DNA from: an uncultured Pelagibacteraceae bacterium
GTDB taxonomy: Bacteria; Pseudomonadota; Alphaproteobacteria; Pelagibacterales; Pelagibacteraceae
Reading direction: 5' to 3'
NCBI GenBank assembly: GCA_902581775.1
Contig: CACHPJ010000003.1
Span: 1 to 64,000 of the forward strand
Length of the DNA: 64,000 bases
Both the position numbers and the translations under genes were made by a program. The notes under the pieces are model-generated. The model saw only the letters and a program-made list of their open reading frames with translations, was not told the origin of the DNA and did no database searches. Of the stretch, positions 51,101-61,321 are shown piece by piece; position 1 is the first letter of the stretch; every line of letters begins with the position of its first letter.

Positions 51101-51859
51101 ATGTATTATTTAGTAGGAGATATAGGAAATACATTAATTAAAGTTTCACTATTAAATGAGAAATTTAAAATCATTTATTCGAACAGTATAAAAACACACT
51201 CTATTAAAAATAAGAATAATTTAAGCAAATTCTTTAAAAAATTTCTTAAAAAAAATATAAATAAAAAAATCTTGTTTTCCAGCGTTGATCCGAAAAACTT
51301 TAAAATTTTAAATAATTTTTTATTAAAAAAAAAATTTAAAATATTTGAATTAAAGAAATTTAATATTAAAAAACTTATTAAAGTTAATGTGAAAAATATT
51401 AATCAAGTAGGCTCTGATAGAATTGCCAACGCTATTGGGAGTTTTTATACGTATAAAGGAAATTCCATAGTAATCGACTTTGGAACTGCTACAACTTTTG
51501 ACATCGTAAGATCGCCAGGTGTGTATGATGGAGGAGTTATCGCACCAGGAGTTGAGTCATCAATAAATAATCTAAAGAATCAAACTGCTCTTCTACCTCT
51601 AATTAAACTTAAAAATAGAATAAATAACTATGGAAAAGACACAACAGAAGCGATGAACGCAGGTTTTTTATGGGGATATCAGGGACTTATTGATAATATA
51701 ATCAAACAAATTATTTCTAAAAGTAAAAAAAAATATAGAATTGTACTAACAGGTGGCTATTCAGAAATATTTAAAAAACTTATTTATCAAAAAACTATAA
51801 TAAACAAAAATATTACTATAGAAGGAATAATACGAATTTATAAATTATTTTTAAAATGA
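51101..51859 (+). CDS. coaX: type III pantothenate kinase
   Basis: This 252-residue ASKHA-fold kinase catalyses the first step of coenzyme A synthesis. The N-terminal phosphate-1 motif is LVGDIGNTLIKVSL, with VGSDRIANAIGSFY (about 105), phosphate-2 VIDFGTATTFDIV (about 126) and GGVIAPGVESS. It sits between birA and rnj in the usual alphaproteobacterial order. Four-nt overlap with rnj. Confidence 0.94.
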   Translation: MYYLVGDIGNTLIKVSLLNEKFKIIYSNSIKTHSIKNKNNLSKFFKKFLKKNINKKILFSSVDPKNFKILNNFLLKKKFKIFELKKFNIKKLIKVNVKNINQVGSDRIANAIGSFYTYKGNSIVIDFGTATTFDIVRSPGVYDGGVIAPGVESSINNLKNQTALLPLIKLKNRINNYGKDTTEAMNAGFLWGYQGLIDNIIKQIISKSKKKYRIVLTGGYSEIFKKLIYQKTIINKNITIEGIIRIYKLFLK

Positions 51860-53517
51860 GTAAAGAGCAATTAATTTTTTGTCCACTAGGTGGATCTGGT
51901 GAAATAGGGATGAATATGAATCTCTATGCATACGGCATGGAAGACGATCAGAAATGGATTATTGTCGACATGGGAGTAACCTTTGCAGATGATACAGTTC
52001 CAGGTATAGACTTAATTTATCCTGATGCAGGATTTATTGTAGATAAAAAAGATAGTTTGCTTGGTATAGTTCTAACACATGCACACGAGGATCATATTGG
52101 AGCAGTTGCACACATCTGGCCAAAATTGAAGTGTAAAATTTACGCAACTCCTTTTACAGCAGCACTTCTGCAGGAAAAATTTAAAGAAAAAAAATTAGAC
52201 ATAACAAAAAGTTTAAAAATAGTTCAATTAAATAGCCAAATAAAACTCGGACCTTTTGAAATAGATTTTGTAACATTAACCCACTCTATTCTTGAACCAA
52301 ATGGCTTAAGTATTACCACCCCGGCAGGAACAATTTTACATACCGGAGATTGGAAAGTAGATCCCAATCCATTAATTGGAGAAAATGTTGATGAAAAAAA
52401 ATTAAAACAAATTGGAAAAAAAGGTGTTGTAGCGATGATATGTGACTCTACCAATGTCTTTAGCGAAGGACGAGCAGGCTCAGAGATGGATGTTAGAAAA
52501 AGTTTATTGTCAATAATTGAAAAAAAAAATAAGAGAGTTGTAGTTACCTCTTTCGCATCAAATGTAGCTAGAATGGAGACTATTTTTTATTGCGCGCAAA
52601 AAACAGGCAGAAAATTATCACTTGTGGGTAGATCAATGAATAGAATTTATAAAGCCGCAAGGCAATGTGGTTACCTTCAAAACTTGGAGGAACCTATTGA
52701 CTGTAGGGATGCAAAAAAAGTTTCAAAAAATAAAATTATTTATCTTTGCACCGGTAGTCAAGGCGAACCTATGGGGGCAATGAAACGAATAATAAACGAT
52801 ATACATCCTGATGTTTTTATAGATAAGGGAGATACAGTAATATTTTCTTCTAAAATAATACCTGGAAATGAAAAAAAATTATATGCACTTCATAATGAAA
52901 TTTCAAAAAAAGAAATAGAAATAATAACTGAAGAAAATGCTTTTGTTCATGTTTCAGGCCATCCTAATAGAGAAGATTTAAAAGATATGTATAAATGGGT
53001 AAAACCAAAATGTATTATACCAGTGCATGGTGAACATAGACACATGAGAGAGCATGTAGATTTTGCAAAAAAAATGCAAATTCCTGAAACTTTATTGATA
53101 GAAAATGGAGATATAATAAAGATTTTTCCAGGAACAAAGCCTCAAATAATTGATAAAGCACCCTCAGGCAGAATGTATCTAGATGGATCAATTGGTGTTT
53201 TTTCAGACTCTAAGTCAATTAAAGATAGAAAAAATATTTCTATTAATGGGTATTTAGAGGTAACTTTAATAGTAGCAAACAATGGAAAAATAAAAAAACC
53301 TATAATTTCTTTTAAAGGCATTCCAGAAAATGAATATAGTGATGGTGTAATATTTGATATGGAGGATGAAATAAATAATATTTGCAGATCATTTTCTTTA
53401 AACAGTAAAAACCAAGAAAAAAATTTAATAGAGTCTTTAAAGCAAAATTGTAGAAAAATTATAAAAGAAAGAACGGGCAAGAAACCTATTACAAATATTA
53501 ACATCGCAAGAATATAA
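51856..53517 (+). CDS. rnj: ribonuclease J
   Basis: This 553-residue metallo-beta-lactamase/beta-CASP nuclease has LTHAHEDHIGAVAHIWP (about 74; H-x-H-x-DH), THSILEPNGLSI, LHTGDWKVDPNP and CDSTNVFSEGRAG. The beta-CASP block is VTSFASNVARM, with GSQGEPMGAM, and VHVSGHPNREDLKDMYKWVKP with PVHGEHRHM near residue 370-395. It carries both endo- and 5'-exonuclease activity in known members. Coupled to coaX and DUF1467. Confidence 0.95.
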   Translation: MSKEQLIFCPLGGSGEIGMNMNLYAYGMEDDQKWIIVDMGVTFADDTVPGIDLIYPDAGFIVDKKDSLLGIVLTHAHEDHIGAVAHIWPKLKCKIYATPFTAALLQEKFKEKKLDITKSLKIVQLNSQIKLGPFEIDFVTLTHSILEPNGLSITTPAGTILHTGDWKVDPNPLIGENVDEKKLKQIGKKGVVAMICDSTNVFSEGRAGSEMDVRKSLLSIIEKKNKRVVVTSFASNVARMETIFYCAQKTGRKLSLVGRSMNRIYKAARQCGYLQNLEEPIDCRDAKKVSKNKIIYLCTGSQGEPMGAMKRIINDIHPDVFIDKGDTVIFSSKIIPGNEKKLYALHNEISKKEIEIITEENAFVHVSGHPNREDLKDMYKWVKPKCIIPVHGEHRHMREHVDFAKKMQIPETLLIENGDIIKIFPGTKPQIIDKAPSGRMYLDGSIGVFSDSKSIKDRKNISINGYLEVTLIVANNGKIKKPIISFKGIPENEYSDGVIFDMEDEINNICRSFSLNSKNQEKNLIESLKQNCRKIIKERTGKKPITNINIARI

Positions 53518-53771
53518 TGTCATTAACGGGATCTTTAGTTATTTTTATAATTATTTGGTGGATAGTATTTTTTTCAGTTTTGCCAATTGGAATTAAATCA
53601 CAAAATACTAAATTTAGCGATAAATTAGAAGGTTTTGATAAAGGTGCACCCAAAAACCCTAATATTGGGAAAAAATTTTTAATAACAACTATTATTACTT
53701 CAATTTTATTTATTGGAATATATTATATTGTAGATAATAAAATTTTTAATTTGAGGGAGTTTTTGCAATAA
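53517..53771 (+). CDS. DUF1467 small membrane protein
   Basis: This 84-residue protein has two helices (about residues 5-25 and 50-68) and the family motif WWIVFFSVLPIGIKSQ followed by the GAPKNPNIGKK segment. DUF1467 lies between rnj and proS in most Alphaproteobacteria; function is unknown. One-nt overlaps at both ends (rnj stop, proS start). Confidence 0.88.
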   Translation: MSLTGSLVIFIIIWWIVFFSVLPIGIKSQNTKFSDKLEGFDKGAPKNPNIGKKFLITTIITSILFIGIYYIVDNKIFNLREFLQ

Positions 53772-55084
53772 TGTATTTATCAAAACTTTTTATTCCTATA
53801 TTGAAAGACTTACCAAGCGATGAAAAAATAAAATCACATCAACTTATGTTAAAAGCGGGCATGATAAAACAGTCTGCTGCAGGCATTTATTCTTGGCTTC
53901 CTTTAGGTTTTAAAGTAATGAAAAAAATTGAACAAATAGTAAGAGAGGAACAAAATAAAATTGGCGCTCAAGAAATGTTGATGCCAACCATTCAATCTTC
54001 AGAAATATGGAAAGAGAGTGGGAGATATGATGATTATGGTGATGAAATGTTGAGAATTAAAGATAGGCAAGGTAGAGAAATGCTTTATGGGCCCACAAAC
54101 GAAGAGCTTATAACTGAAATTTTTAGATCAAGTGTAAAATCTTATAAATTATTACCTCAGATGCTTTATCATATTCAATGGAAGTTTAGAGATGAAATAA
54201 GACCTAGATTTGGAGTAATGAGATGTAGAGAGTTTTACATGAAAGATGCATATTCGTTTGACTTGAATGAGGAAGATGCAAAAAATTCATACAATAAAAT
54301 GTTTTTTTCGTATTTAAATACTTTTAATCGTCTCGAATTAAAAGCGATACCGATGTCAGCAGACACAGGACCAATAGGAGGGGATCTTTCACATGAGTTT
54401 ATAATTTTAGCAGATACTGGTGAAAGTCAAATTTATGCTGATAAAAAGATATTTGATATAAGATTAGATAATTTTAAGAATGAAAAACTATCATTAGACA
54501 AAATGAGGAAAGATTTTTCATCAATTTATGCAGTGACTGATGAAAAATTTAATGAAAAAGAATTTAATTCTAAAGTTTCAAAAGATAATCAAGTTAAAAT
54601 GAAAGGGATTGAAGTAGGTCACATTTTTTATTTTGGGGAGAAATATTCAAGTAAACTAAATTGTTTGATAGACGATCAAAATGGAAAAAAGATAGCTGTT
54701 AAAATGGGATCATACGGTATAGGTGTTTCAAGATTAGTCGGAGCTATAATCGAAGCGAAATATCAAAATAATATTATGAAATGGCCACAATCTATTTCTC
54801 CATATGAAGTAGCAATAATACCAAACATAAGTAAAAATAATCGTGAATATTTAAAAAAAGGCATTGAAATATATAATAAATTAAAAAAACAAAATATTGA
54901 CGCATTGTTAGATGATGTTGAGGAAAATATGGCTAGTAAATTTAAAAAACATGATTTAATTGGAATACCTCATCAAATTATTTTGGGAGCTAAATCATCA
55001 AACGATAAATTTGAATTTAAAGAAATAGATAAAAAAAGTGAATTATTGACTTTAGATCAAATATTATCAAAACTATTAAAATAA
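53771..55084 (+). CDS. proS: prolyl-tRNA synthetase (short bacterial type)
   Basis: This 437-residue class II synthetase has motif 1 in AGIYSWLPLGFKVMKKIEQI, TNEELITEIFRSSVKSYKLLPQ, motif 2 KFRDEIRPRFGVMRCREFYMKDAYSF (read as two parts, about 128-153) and motif 3 GSYGIGVSRLVGAI (about 318). It lacks the editing insertion of long ProS, as usual in Alphaproteobacteria. Confidence 0.96.
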   Translation: MYLSKLFIPILKDLPSDEKIKSHQLMLKAGMIKQSAAGIYSWLPLGFKVMKKIEQIVREEQNKIGAQEMLMPTIQSSEIWKESGRYDDYGDEMLRIKDRQGREMLYGPTNEELITEIFRSSVKSYKLLPQMLYHIQWKFRDEIRPRFGVMRCREFYMKDAYSFDLNEEDAKNSYNKMFFSYLNTFNRLELKAIPMSADTGPIGGDLSHEFIILADTGESQIYADKKIFDIRLDNFKNEKLSLDKMRKDFSSIYAVTDEKFNEKEFNSKVSKDNQVKMKGIEVGHIFYFGEKYSSKLNCLIDDQNGKKIAVKMGSYGIGVSRLVGAIIEAKYQNNIMKWPQSISPYEVAIIPNISKNNREYLKKGIEIYNKLKKQNIDALLDDVEENMASKFKKHDLIGIPHQIILGAKSSNDKFEFKEIDKKSELLTLDQILSKLLK

Positions 55085-55085
55085 A

Positions 55086-56309
55086 TTGTTTAGTAAAGTT
55101 GAAAGATTAATTTCTATAAGAAATCTAAAACCAAAAAGAAAAGAGGGTTTTCTTAAAGTAATATCTATTTTTTCTTTTTTAGGAATCACACTTGGTGTTG
55201 CAATCCTCATTATTGTTATGTCAGTGATGAATGGATTTAGAGCGGACTTAACTCAAAAAATAATTGGTTTAAATCCACATTTAATTCTTGAGTCAAATAA
55301 TTTTCTATCTAAGGAAAATTTTAAAAAAGACTTAAAGAAAAAATTCCCAAAATTTATTCTAAAAGAATCTTATAATGGCGAAGGTATAATTATGAGTAAC
55401 AATATTATCAAAGGAGCTTTAATTAAGGGAAGTAATGTTAAAAATTTAGATTTCTTAAAAAAAAATATTATAAAAGGTAAAGTGAGTGAATTTAAAGAAG
55501 GTATGATTATTGTTGGCAACGAGATGGCTTACGATTTAAACATTAAAGTAGGTGATAAAGTTACTTTAATGTCGTCTTCATTTATAGATACGCCATTTGG
55601 AGGATTTCCAAAACAAGATGTATTTACACTGGGAGCCATATATAAAAGTGGTTTTATTGAATATGACAAAAGTGTAGTTTTTTTAAAAATTAGCGAAGCG
55701 CTCTCAATTTTTGATAAAACTAATGATGATATAAATTTAGAGATTTATTTAAAAAATCCATTAAAAGCTGATTTTTATAAAAAAGAGATAGAAAATATCA
55801 GTAAAGATTTTTTGATTTATAGCTGGTCTGATCTTAATAAGTCCTTTTTTAGTGCTCTTAAAGTTGAGAGAAATGTTATGTTCCTTATCTTAACCCTAAT
55901 TATTATAGTAGCTGCTTTTAATATTATTTCTGGTCTAACAATTTTAATTAAGAATAAAACAAGAGAAATAGCTATACTAAAAACATTGGGTTTAAGTAAT
56001 TCTTCAATTAAAAAATCATTTTTCTTAACTGGTTTTACAATAGGTTTTTTAGCTACAGTTAGCGGGGTTGTGATAGGAATTATTTTTTCTTTATATATTG
56101 AAGAATTGCGATCCTTAATTTCAAATCTTTTTAACACGGAAATATTTCCACCTGAAGTTTACTTTTTGGATGAAATGCCAAGTGAAATAAGTTTTTTATC
56201 TACTTTTATAATATCTATTTTTTCATTATTGATTACGTCTTTAGCGTCATATTTTCCAGCAAATATAATTTCAAAGATGGAAATTTCCAAAGGGTTAAAA
56301 TATGAATAA
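55086..56309 (+). CDS. lolC: lipoprotein-releasing ABC transporter permease (LolC/E)
   Basis: This 407-residue inner-membrane protein has an N-terminal helix (about 24-48, with FLGITLGVAILIIVMSVMNG), a periplasmic MacB-like domain, and three C-terminal helices (about 262-290, 315-340, 370-390) ending in ANIISKMEISKGLKYE. It starts with TTG at 55086, one base after the proS stop, because no ATG allows the conserved N-terminus. With LolD it extracts lipoproteins from the inner membrane. Confidence 0.93.
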   Translation: MFSKVERLISIRNLKPKRKEGFLKVISIFSFLGITLGVAILIIVMSVMNGFRADLTQKIIGLNPHLILESNNFLSKENFKKDLKKKFPKFILKESYNGEGIIMSNNIIKGALIKGSNVKNLDFLKKNIIKGKVSEFKEGMIIVGNEMAYDLNIKVGDKVTLMSSSFIDTPFGGFPKQDVFTLGAIYKSGFIEYDKSVVFLKISEALSIFDKTNDDINLEIYLKNPLKADFYKKEIENISKDFLIYSWSDLNKSFFSALKVERNVMFLILTLIIIVAAFNIISGLTILIKNKTREIAILKTLGLSNSSIKKSFFLTGFTIGFLATVSGVVIGIIFSLYIEELRSLISNLFNTEIFPPEVYFLDEMPSEISFLSTFIISIFSLLITSLASYFPANIISKMEISKGLKYE

Positions 56310-56991
56310 AATTTTAGTTTCAACTGATAAGATTAAAAAAAATTATTACAGTAAAGATAAAAAACTTAGGGTTTTAGATGATGTCTCAGTTGATATTAAA
56401 ACTGGAGATTTAGTAGCATTAGTTGGGCCGTCAGGATCAGGCAAATCTTCTTTATTGCATATTTTAGGTTTAATAGAGAAACCTACGTCTGGTAAAATAA
56501 AGTTATTTGGTGAAGATTTAAATAAGTTATCAAATAAAGAAAAAGATATTATTAAACAAAAAAAAATCTCTATTATTTTTCAAAACAATAACCTTTTAGA
56601 AGATTTTACTGCTTTGGAGAATATCTTAATGCCTTTAATAATTAGAGGAGAAAACATCAAAATTTCACAGACTAAAGCAAATAAATTTCTAAAATTAGTG
56701 AAGCTAGATATGAGATCAAGTCATTTTCCTAGCGAACTATCTGGCGGTGAACAGCAAAGAGTTGCTATAGCAAGATCGTTAGTAGCTGAAACAGACCTAA
56801 TTCTAGCAGATGAACCAACTGGAAATCTCGACTACAGAACCTCTAATGATATTTTTTCGTATTTTATAAAACTAAAAAAAATGAAAAAAACAATAATTTT
56901 TGCAACTCATAATAGAGAACTTGCTAACAAGGCTGATTACAAGTTGAGTATTTCTCAAGGTATTATAAAAAGAGTAAATGCAAAAACATGA
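56302..56991 (+). CDS. lolD: lipoprotein-releasing ABC transporter ATPase
   Basis: This 229-residue ATPase has Walker A GPSGSGKSSLLHILG (about residue 42), Q-loop IIFQNNNLLEDFTALENI, signature LSGGEQQRVAIARSLV (about 145), Walker B LILADEPTGNLDYRTS and the His in IFATHNRELA. Eight-nt overlap with lolC; 14-nt overlap with dnaE. Confidence 0.95.
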   Translation: MNKILVSTDKIKKNYYSKDKKLRVLDDVSVDIKTGDLVALVGPSGSGKSSLLHILGLIEKPTSGKIKLFGEDLNKLSNKEKDIIKQKKISIIFQNNNLLEDFTALENILMPLIIRGENIKISQTKANKFLKLVKLDMRSSHFPSELSGGEQQRVAIARSLVAETDLILADEPTGNLDYRTSNDIFSYFIKLKKMKKTIIFATHNRELANKADYKLSISQGIIKRVNAKT

Positions 56992-59900
56992 TAAAAAATT
57001 TTGCAACTTTAAAATTCACACACAATATTCTATTTGTGAAGGGGCTTTAAAAATTGACGACTTAGCGTCAATTTGTAAAAATAATAAAATACAATCAATA
57101 GGTATCTGTGATAGTTATAATCTTTGTGGCGCATTAGAATTCTCTGAAAAAATAACCAAATCTGGAACACAAGCAATAATCGGAAGTCAAATTAATTTTA
57201 AAGTTGAAAATTTTATCGGAAAATTACCACTATTTGCAACTTCTTTAACAGGATATAGAAATCTTATAAAACTCTCTTCCAAAAGTTATCTTGAAAGCGA
57301 ACAAACTCTAGATCCACATTGTAAATTAGAAGATTTACAAAGTTTAAATGAAGACATTATAGTTTTAACTGGCGGTCAATTTGATTTCTTTGGGAATTTA
57401 TTTAAAAAAAATAAAACGACTTTAGTCAAAGAAATACTTTTACAATTAAAAAAAAATTTTGAAGACAAATTATATATAGAAATACAAAGGCATAATGAAA
57501 ACGGTGAAAAAGATTTTGAAAACTTTTTACTTGAAATATCAAATGAAATTGAATTACCAATAATTGCTTCACAAGAAGTGTATTACCTAACAAAAGAAAT
57601 GCATGAGGCACACGATGCTTTAATATGCATTGGAAATAAAAATTTTGTAGATGATAAAAAAAGAATTAAATATAATAATGAACACTACTTAAAAGATAAC
57701 GAAAAATTAATTGAACTATTTAAAGATTTGCCAGAGGCACTTGAAAATAATTTTAACTTTCCTCTCAGATTTAGTTTTAAACCAAATAAATCTAAAGCTA
57801 TTCTACCATCATTAAGCAACAATCAAGAAGTCTCTATTGATCAAGAGCTTTTAATCCAAGCAAACAACGGTCTTAAAAATAAATTAAAAAACTTTATAAT
57901 TAAAAAAATAAGCGCAAGTAATTTAAGTGATCGTGAGTTAATAACCAAAAAATATGAAAAACGCTTGAATCACGAATTAAACATAATCAATTCTATGAAT
58001 TATTCCGGGTATTTTCTTATAGTTTCAGATTATATCAAATGGGCAAAAAAAAATAATATTCCTGTTGGACCAGGACGAGGTTCAGGTGCTGGATCTTTAG
58101 TGGCATACTCTTTAGATATAACAGATCTTGATCCTATAGAGTTTGACTTAATTTTTGAAAGATTTTTAAACCCAGATAGAATATCTATGCCAGATTTTGA
58201 TATAGATTTCTGTGAAGAAAAAAGGGATCTCGTATTTGAGTATCTTAAAAATAAGTACAAAAGTGGAGTTGCTCACATAATCACTTTCGGTAAATTAAAA
58301 GCTCGAATGGTACTCCGCGATGTTGGAAGAGTTTTGGGTTTACCTTATGGTCACGTAGATAAAATTTGTAAAATGATCCCTTTCGATCCATCAAGACCTT
58401 TAACTTTATCAGAGTCCATAAATAGAGAACCTAGATTTAAAGATGAAATAAAGGCAAATAAAAAAGTTGAAAAATTAATTAATCTTTCTTTAAAACTAGA
58501 GGGTTTGAACAGAAATATGGCTACCCATGCAGCAGGTGTTGTGATAGCTGGAGAATTTTTATCACAAACAGTACCTTTATATAAAGATCATAATTCTAAT
58601 TTGTTTTTACCCACCACCCAATTCGATATGTACTCATCAGAAAATGCTGGATTAGTAAAATTTGATTTATTGGGATTAAAAACACTTACAGTGATAAACA
58701 AAACTTTAAAGATGCTTGAGACAAAAAAAATAAATTTAGATATTAATAAAATTACATTAGATGATAAAAAAGTTTTTGAATTGTTGTCAACTGGTGAAAC
58801 AACTGGATTATTTCAACTTGAAAGCACGGGTATGAGAGATTCTATTCGTCAAATGAAGCCAAATAAATTTGATGATATTATTGCGTTAGTAGCCTTATAC
58901 AGACCAGGGCCAATGAACAACATTCCTATATATAATGATTGTAAAAATGGATTGAGAAAACCAGACTATATACATGATACAATCAAAGAAATTCTTTCTC
59001 CGACATATGGCATTATTATTTATCAAGAACAAGTAATGCAAATAGCTCAAAAACTTGCAGGTTTTACCGCAGGTGAAGCTGATATTTTAAGAAGAGCAAT
59101 GGGAAAAAAGAAAAGAGCAGAACTTGAAAAGCAAAAAGAAAGATTTGTAACTGGTGCCGTTAAAAATGGTATTAAAAAGGATGTGGCCGAATATGTTTTT
59201 ACAAAAATAGAACCTTTTGCAGAGTATGGATTTAATAAGAGCCATGCGGCCGCATATGCCTTAATAGCATATCAAACCGCTTATTTAAAAACTTATTATA
59301 AAGAAGATTTTATAGCTGCTACTATGTCGACAGAACTTACAAATACGGGAAAACTTAGAGAGTTTGTAGAAGAGCTTAAAAGATTAAAAGTTGAGGTTGT
59401 AAGACCAAACATAAATTCTTGTTATGCAGAGTTTAAAGCTGAAAAAAATAAAATTTTTTATGGTCTTGGTGCAATAAAAAGCGTTGGTTTTGAGGCTGTA
59501 TCAAACATTATCAAGGAAAGAGAAAAAAATGGAAAATTTAAATCTCTTAATGACTTTATTAATAGAATTAATCAAAAAGATGTTAATAAACTTCAACTAG
59601 AGGGGCTAGTTAAGGCTGGAGCATTTGATACTTTCGAAAAAAATAGAAAAAAATTAGTTAATTCTATACCAAAAATAATTCAAACTATTAAAAAAATAAA
59701 TGAGGACAAAAATAGTAATCAGGCAAGTTTATTTCAAAATAAATCAAATATTCAAGAAAATTATTTTGAATACTTAGAAAATGATAACACACCATGGTCC
59801 AAAAAAGAGATGCTTGTAGAGGAATTTTCATCCGTTGGTTTTTATATATCTGACCATCCGTTAAATGAATATATCAATTTATTTTCTCAATTAAAAATAA

Positions 59901-60412
59901 AAACCTATAAAGATTTTGTTTCCCAAGAAAATAATGAATCATTAGTAGCCGGCACTATTATGTCAATTGTAGAAAAAAAAAGTTCTAAAGGAACTCCTTT
60001 TGCGATAATAAAATTTAGCGATAACTCTGGTGAATTTGAACTTTTTATTTTTTCTGAAATATTAATAAATAATAGAGACATATTAAAGGAAGCAAATTCT
60101 TTTGTAATGACGCTTCAAAAAGATAAATCCAACTCAGAAAACAACAAAATTAGAGTGAATCTTAGAAAAATTCTGAGCCTAGACGAAATGATAAAAAAAT
60201 CACATAAAAGAGTATTTATCGAATTAAATGAAAATTATGATCTTAATGAACTAAAAGAAATCCTAGCTAAAGAAGGTGAAACAGAGGTTAATTTAGTAAT
60301 AAAAAAAGATGATAAAAACCTAACCTTTAAATTAGAAAAAACCAGAAAAGTAGATCTGAGCGCTTTAAATAGTATAAAAACAAGAGAATACGTAAAAAAA
60401 ATTAGTTTTTAA
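56978..60412 (+). CDS. dnaE: DNA polymerase III alpha subunit
   Basis: This 1144-residue replicative polymerase starts with a PHP domain (FKIHTQYSICEGALKIDDLA, about residue 12). The catalytic core has GPGRGSGAGSLVAYSLDITD (about 362) and the double-Asp motif SMPDFDIDFCEEKRD (about 398). The helix-hairpin-helix and OB parts follow (LVAGTIMSIVEKKSSKGTPF, about 988). Length matches DnaE1. The start lies within lolD, indicating translational coupling in the same transcript. Confidence 0.97.
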   Translation: MQKHDKKFCNFKIHTQYSICEGALKIDDLASICKNNKIQSIGICDSYNLCGALEFSEKITKSGTQAIIGSQINFKVENFIGKLPLFATSLTGYRNLIKLSSKSYLESEQTLDPHCKLEDLQSLNEDIIVLTGGQFDFFGNLFKKNKTTLVKEILLQLKKNFEDKLYIEIQRHNENGEKDFENFLLEISNEIELPIIASQEVYYLTKEMHEAHDALICIGNKNFVDDKKRIKYNNEHYLKDNEKLIELFKDLPEALENNFNFPLRFSFKPNKSKAILPSLSNNQEVSIDQELLIQANNGLKNKLKNFIIKKISASNLSDRELITKKYEKRLNHELNIINSMNYSGYFLIVSDYIKWAKKNNIPVGPGRGSGAGSLVAYSLDITDLDPIEFDLIFERFLNPDRISMPDFDIDFCEEKRDLVFEYLKNKYKSGVAHIITFGKLKARMVLRDVGRVLGLPYGHVDKICKMIPFDPSRPLTLSESINREPRFKDEIKANKKVEKLINLSLKLEGLNRNMATHAAGVVIAGEFLSQTVPLYKDHNSNLFLPTTQFDMYSSENAGLVKFDLLGLKTLTVINKTLKMLETKKINLDINKITLDDKKVFELLSTGETTGLFQLESTGMRDSIRQMKPNKFDDIIALVALYRPGPMNNIPIYNDCKNGLRKPDYIHDTIKEILSPTYGIIIYQEQVMQIAQKLAGFTAGEADILRRAMGKKKRAELEKQKERFVTGAVKNGIKKDVAEYVFTKIEPFAEYGFNKSHAAAYALIAYQTAYLKTYYKEDFIAATMSTELTNTGKLREFVEELKRLKVEVVRPNINSCYAEFKAEKNKIFYGLGAIKSVGFEAVSNIIKEREKNGKFKSLNDFINRINQKDVNKLQLEGLVKAGAFDTFEKNRKKLVNSIPKIIQTIKKINEDKNSNQASLFQNKSNIQENYFEYLENDNTPWSKKEMLVEEFSSVGFYISDHPLNEYINLFSQLKIKTYKDFVSQENNESLVAGTIMSIVEKKSSKGTPFAIIKFSDNSGEFELFIFSEILINNRDILKEANSFVMTLQKDKSNSENNKIRVNLRKILSLDEMIKKSHKRVFIELNENYDLNELKEILAKEGETEVNLVIKKDDKNLTFKLEKTRKVDLSALNSIKTREYVKKISF

Positions 60413-60460
60413 TATCTTGATTTTTTCTTATTTTAAATGTATCAAAAGTTAAATTTCGCA

Positions 60461-60525
60461 CACAGCATCTAAGGTTTAAACACCTTACCGGTCCTAAATA
60501 GGCAAAGCTGTGGTGGATTAACCGG
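60461..60525 (+). ncRNA. pseudoknotted rpsB leader (putative S2 autoregulatory element)
   Basis: Two crossing helices are visible in the rpsB 5' leader. CACAGC (60461-60466) pairs with GCTGTG (60507-60512), and CCGGT (60488-60492) pairs with ACCGG (60521-60525). A 6-bp hairpin TAAGGT/ACCTTA (60470-60475, 60482-60487) and a weak CCT/AGG hairpin fit between. The order of the strands makes an H-type pseudoknot ending 9 nt before the rpsB ATG, over its initiation region. Leaders of rpsB are known to be repressed by S2, and Pelagibacter ribosomal leaders of this kind have been described. Confidence 0.65.
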
Positions 60526-60534
60526 AAAATTAAA

Positions 60535-61311
60535 ATGAATGTACCTGAAATAAATATAAAACAATTACTTGAAGCGGGAGTCCACCTTGGTCACAAAACA
60601 TTAAGATGGAACCCTAAAATGAAAAGTTTCATTTTTGGTGAAAAAAACTCTATTCATATTATTGATCTTACACAAACAGTTGTTTTTTTAAAAAATGCAT
60701 TATCAGAAGTTCATAAATGTATTTCCTCTGGTGGCAATATTTTAATTGTTTCTACAAAAAAACAAGCTTCAGAACAAGTAAGTGCACTTGCAAAAGAGAC
60801 CAAACAATATTTTGTTAATTACCGATGGTTGGGCGGAATGCTAACAAATTGGAATACAATCCAAAATTCAATTAAACGAATGAAAATGCTTCAGGACCAA
60901 TTATCAAAAGAAGACATAGGTTTTACCAAAAAAGAGATACTTAAATTAGGTAAAGAACGAGATAAACTTCAAAGATCACTCGGTGGAATAGCCGATATGA
61001 AAAAAATACCTGAGATGATCTTTATAATAGACACAAACATCGAGTCACTTGCCGTAAAAGAAGCTATTAAACTAAAAATACCAATTATAGCAATTTTAGA
61101 TACAAATTCAGATCCGACAAATATAGAATTTCCAATTCCAGGCAATGACGACGCAAGAAGATCAATAAACCTATATTGTGACTTACTTAAAAACACGATT
61201 ATAGATGCGCAAAAATTTATTGAAAAAAAATCAAATAATGAAGTTAAAAAAATCGATAAAAAAACACCAAAGAAAACCTCCACTAAAGATAAATCTTCAG
61301 AAAAAAAATAA
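60535..61311 (+). CDS. rpsB: 30S ribosomal protein S2
   Basis: This 258-residue S2 has the N-terminal ASL-like INIKQLLEAGVHLGHKTLRWNP, then NYRWLGGMLTNWNTIQNSI and IPIIAILDTNSDPTNIEFPIPGNDDARRSI (as two stretches). The C-terminal tail beyond residue ~228 is lysine/serine/threonine-rich (KKIDKKTPKKTSTKDKS) and not conserved, an accessory extension. Preceded by a structured leader. Confidence 0.97.
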   Translation: MNVPEINIKQLLEAGVHLGHKTLRWNPKMKSFIFGEKNSIHIIDLTQTVVFLKNALSEVHKCISSGGNILIVSTKKQASEQVSALAKETKQYFVNYRWLGGMLTNWNTIQNSIKRMKMLQDQLSKEDIGFTKKEILKLGKERDKLQRSLGGIADMKKIPEMIFIIDTNIESLAVKEAIKLKIPIIAILDTNSDPTNIEFPIPGNDDARRSINLYCDLLKNTIIDAQKFIEKKSNNEVKKIDKKTPKKTSTKDKSSEKK

Positions 61312-61321
61312 AAAAATTAAA

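Noticed and set aside
61205-61321. N-terminal extension of EF-Ts
   Set aside because: It overlaps the end of rpsB in another frame, is lysine-rich and has no EF-Ts similarity. The ATG at 61322 gives the family start.
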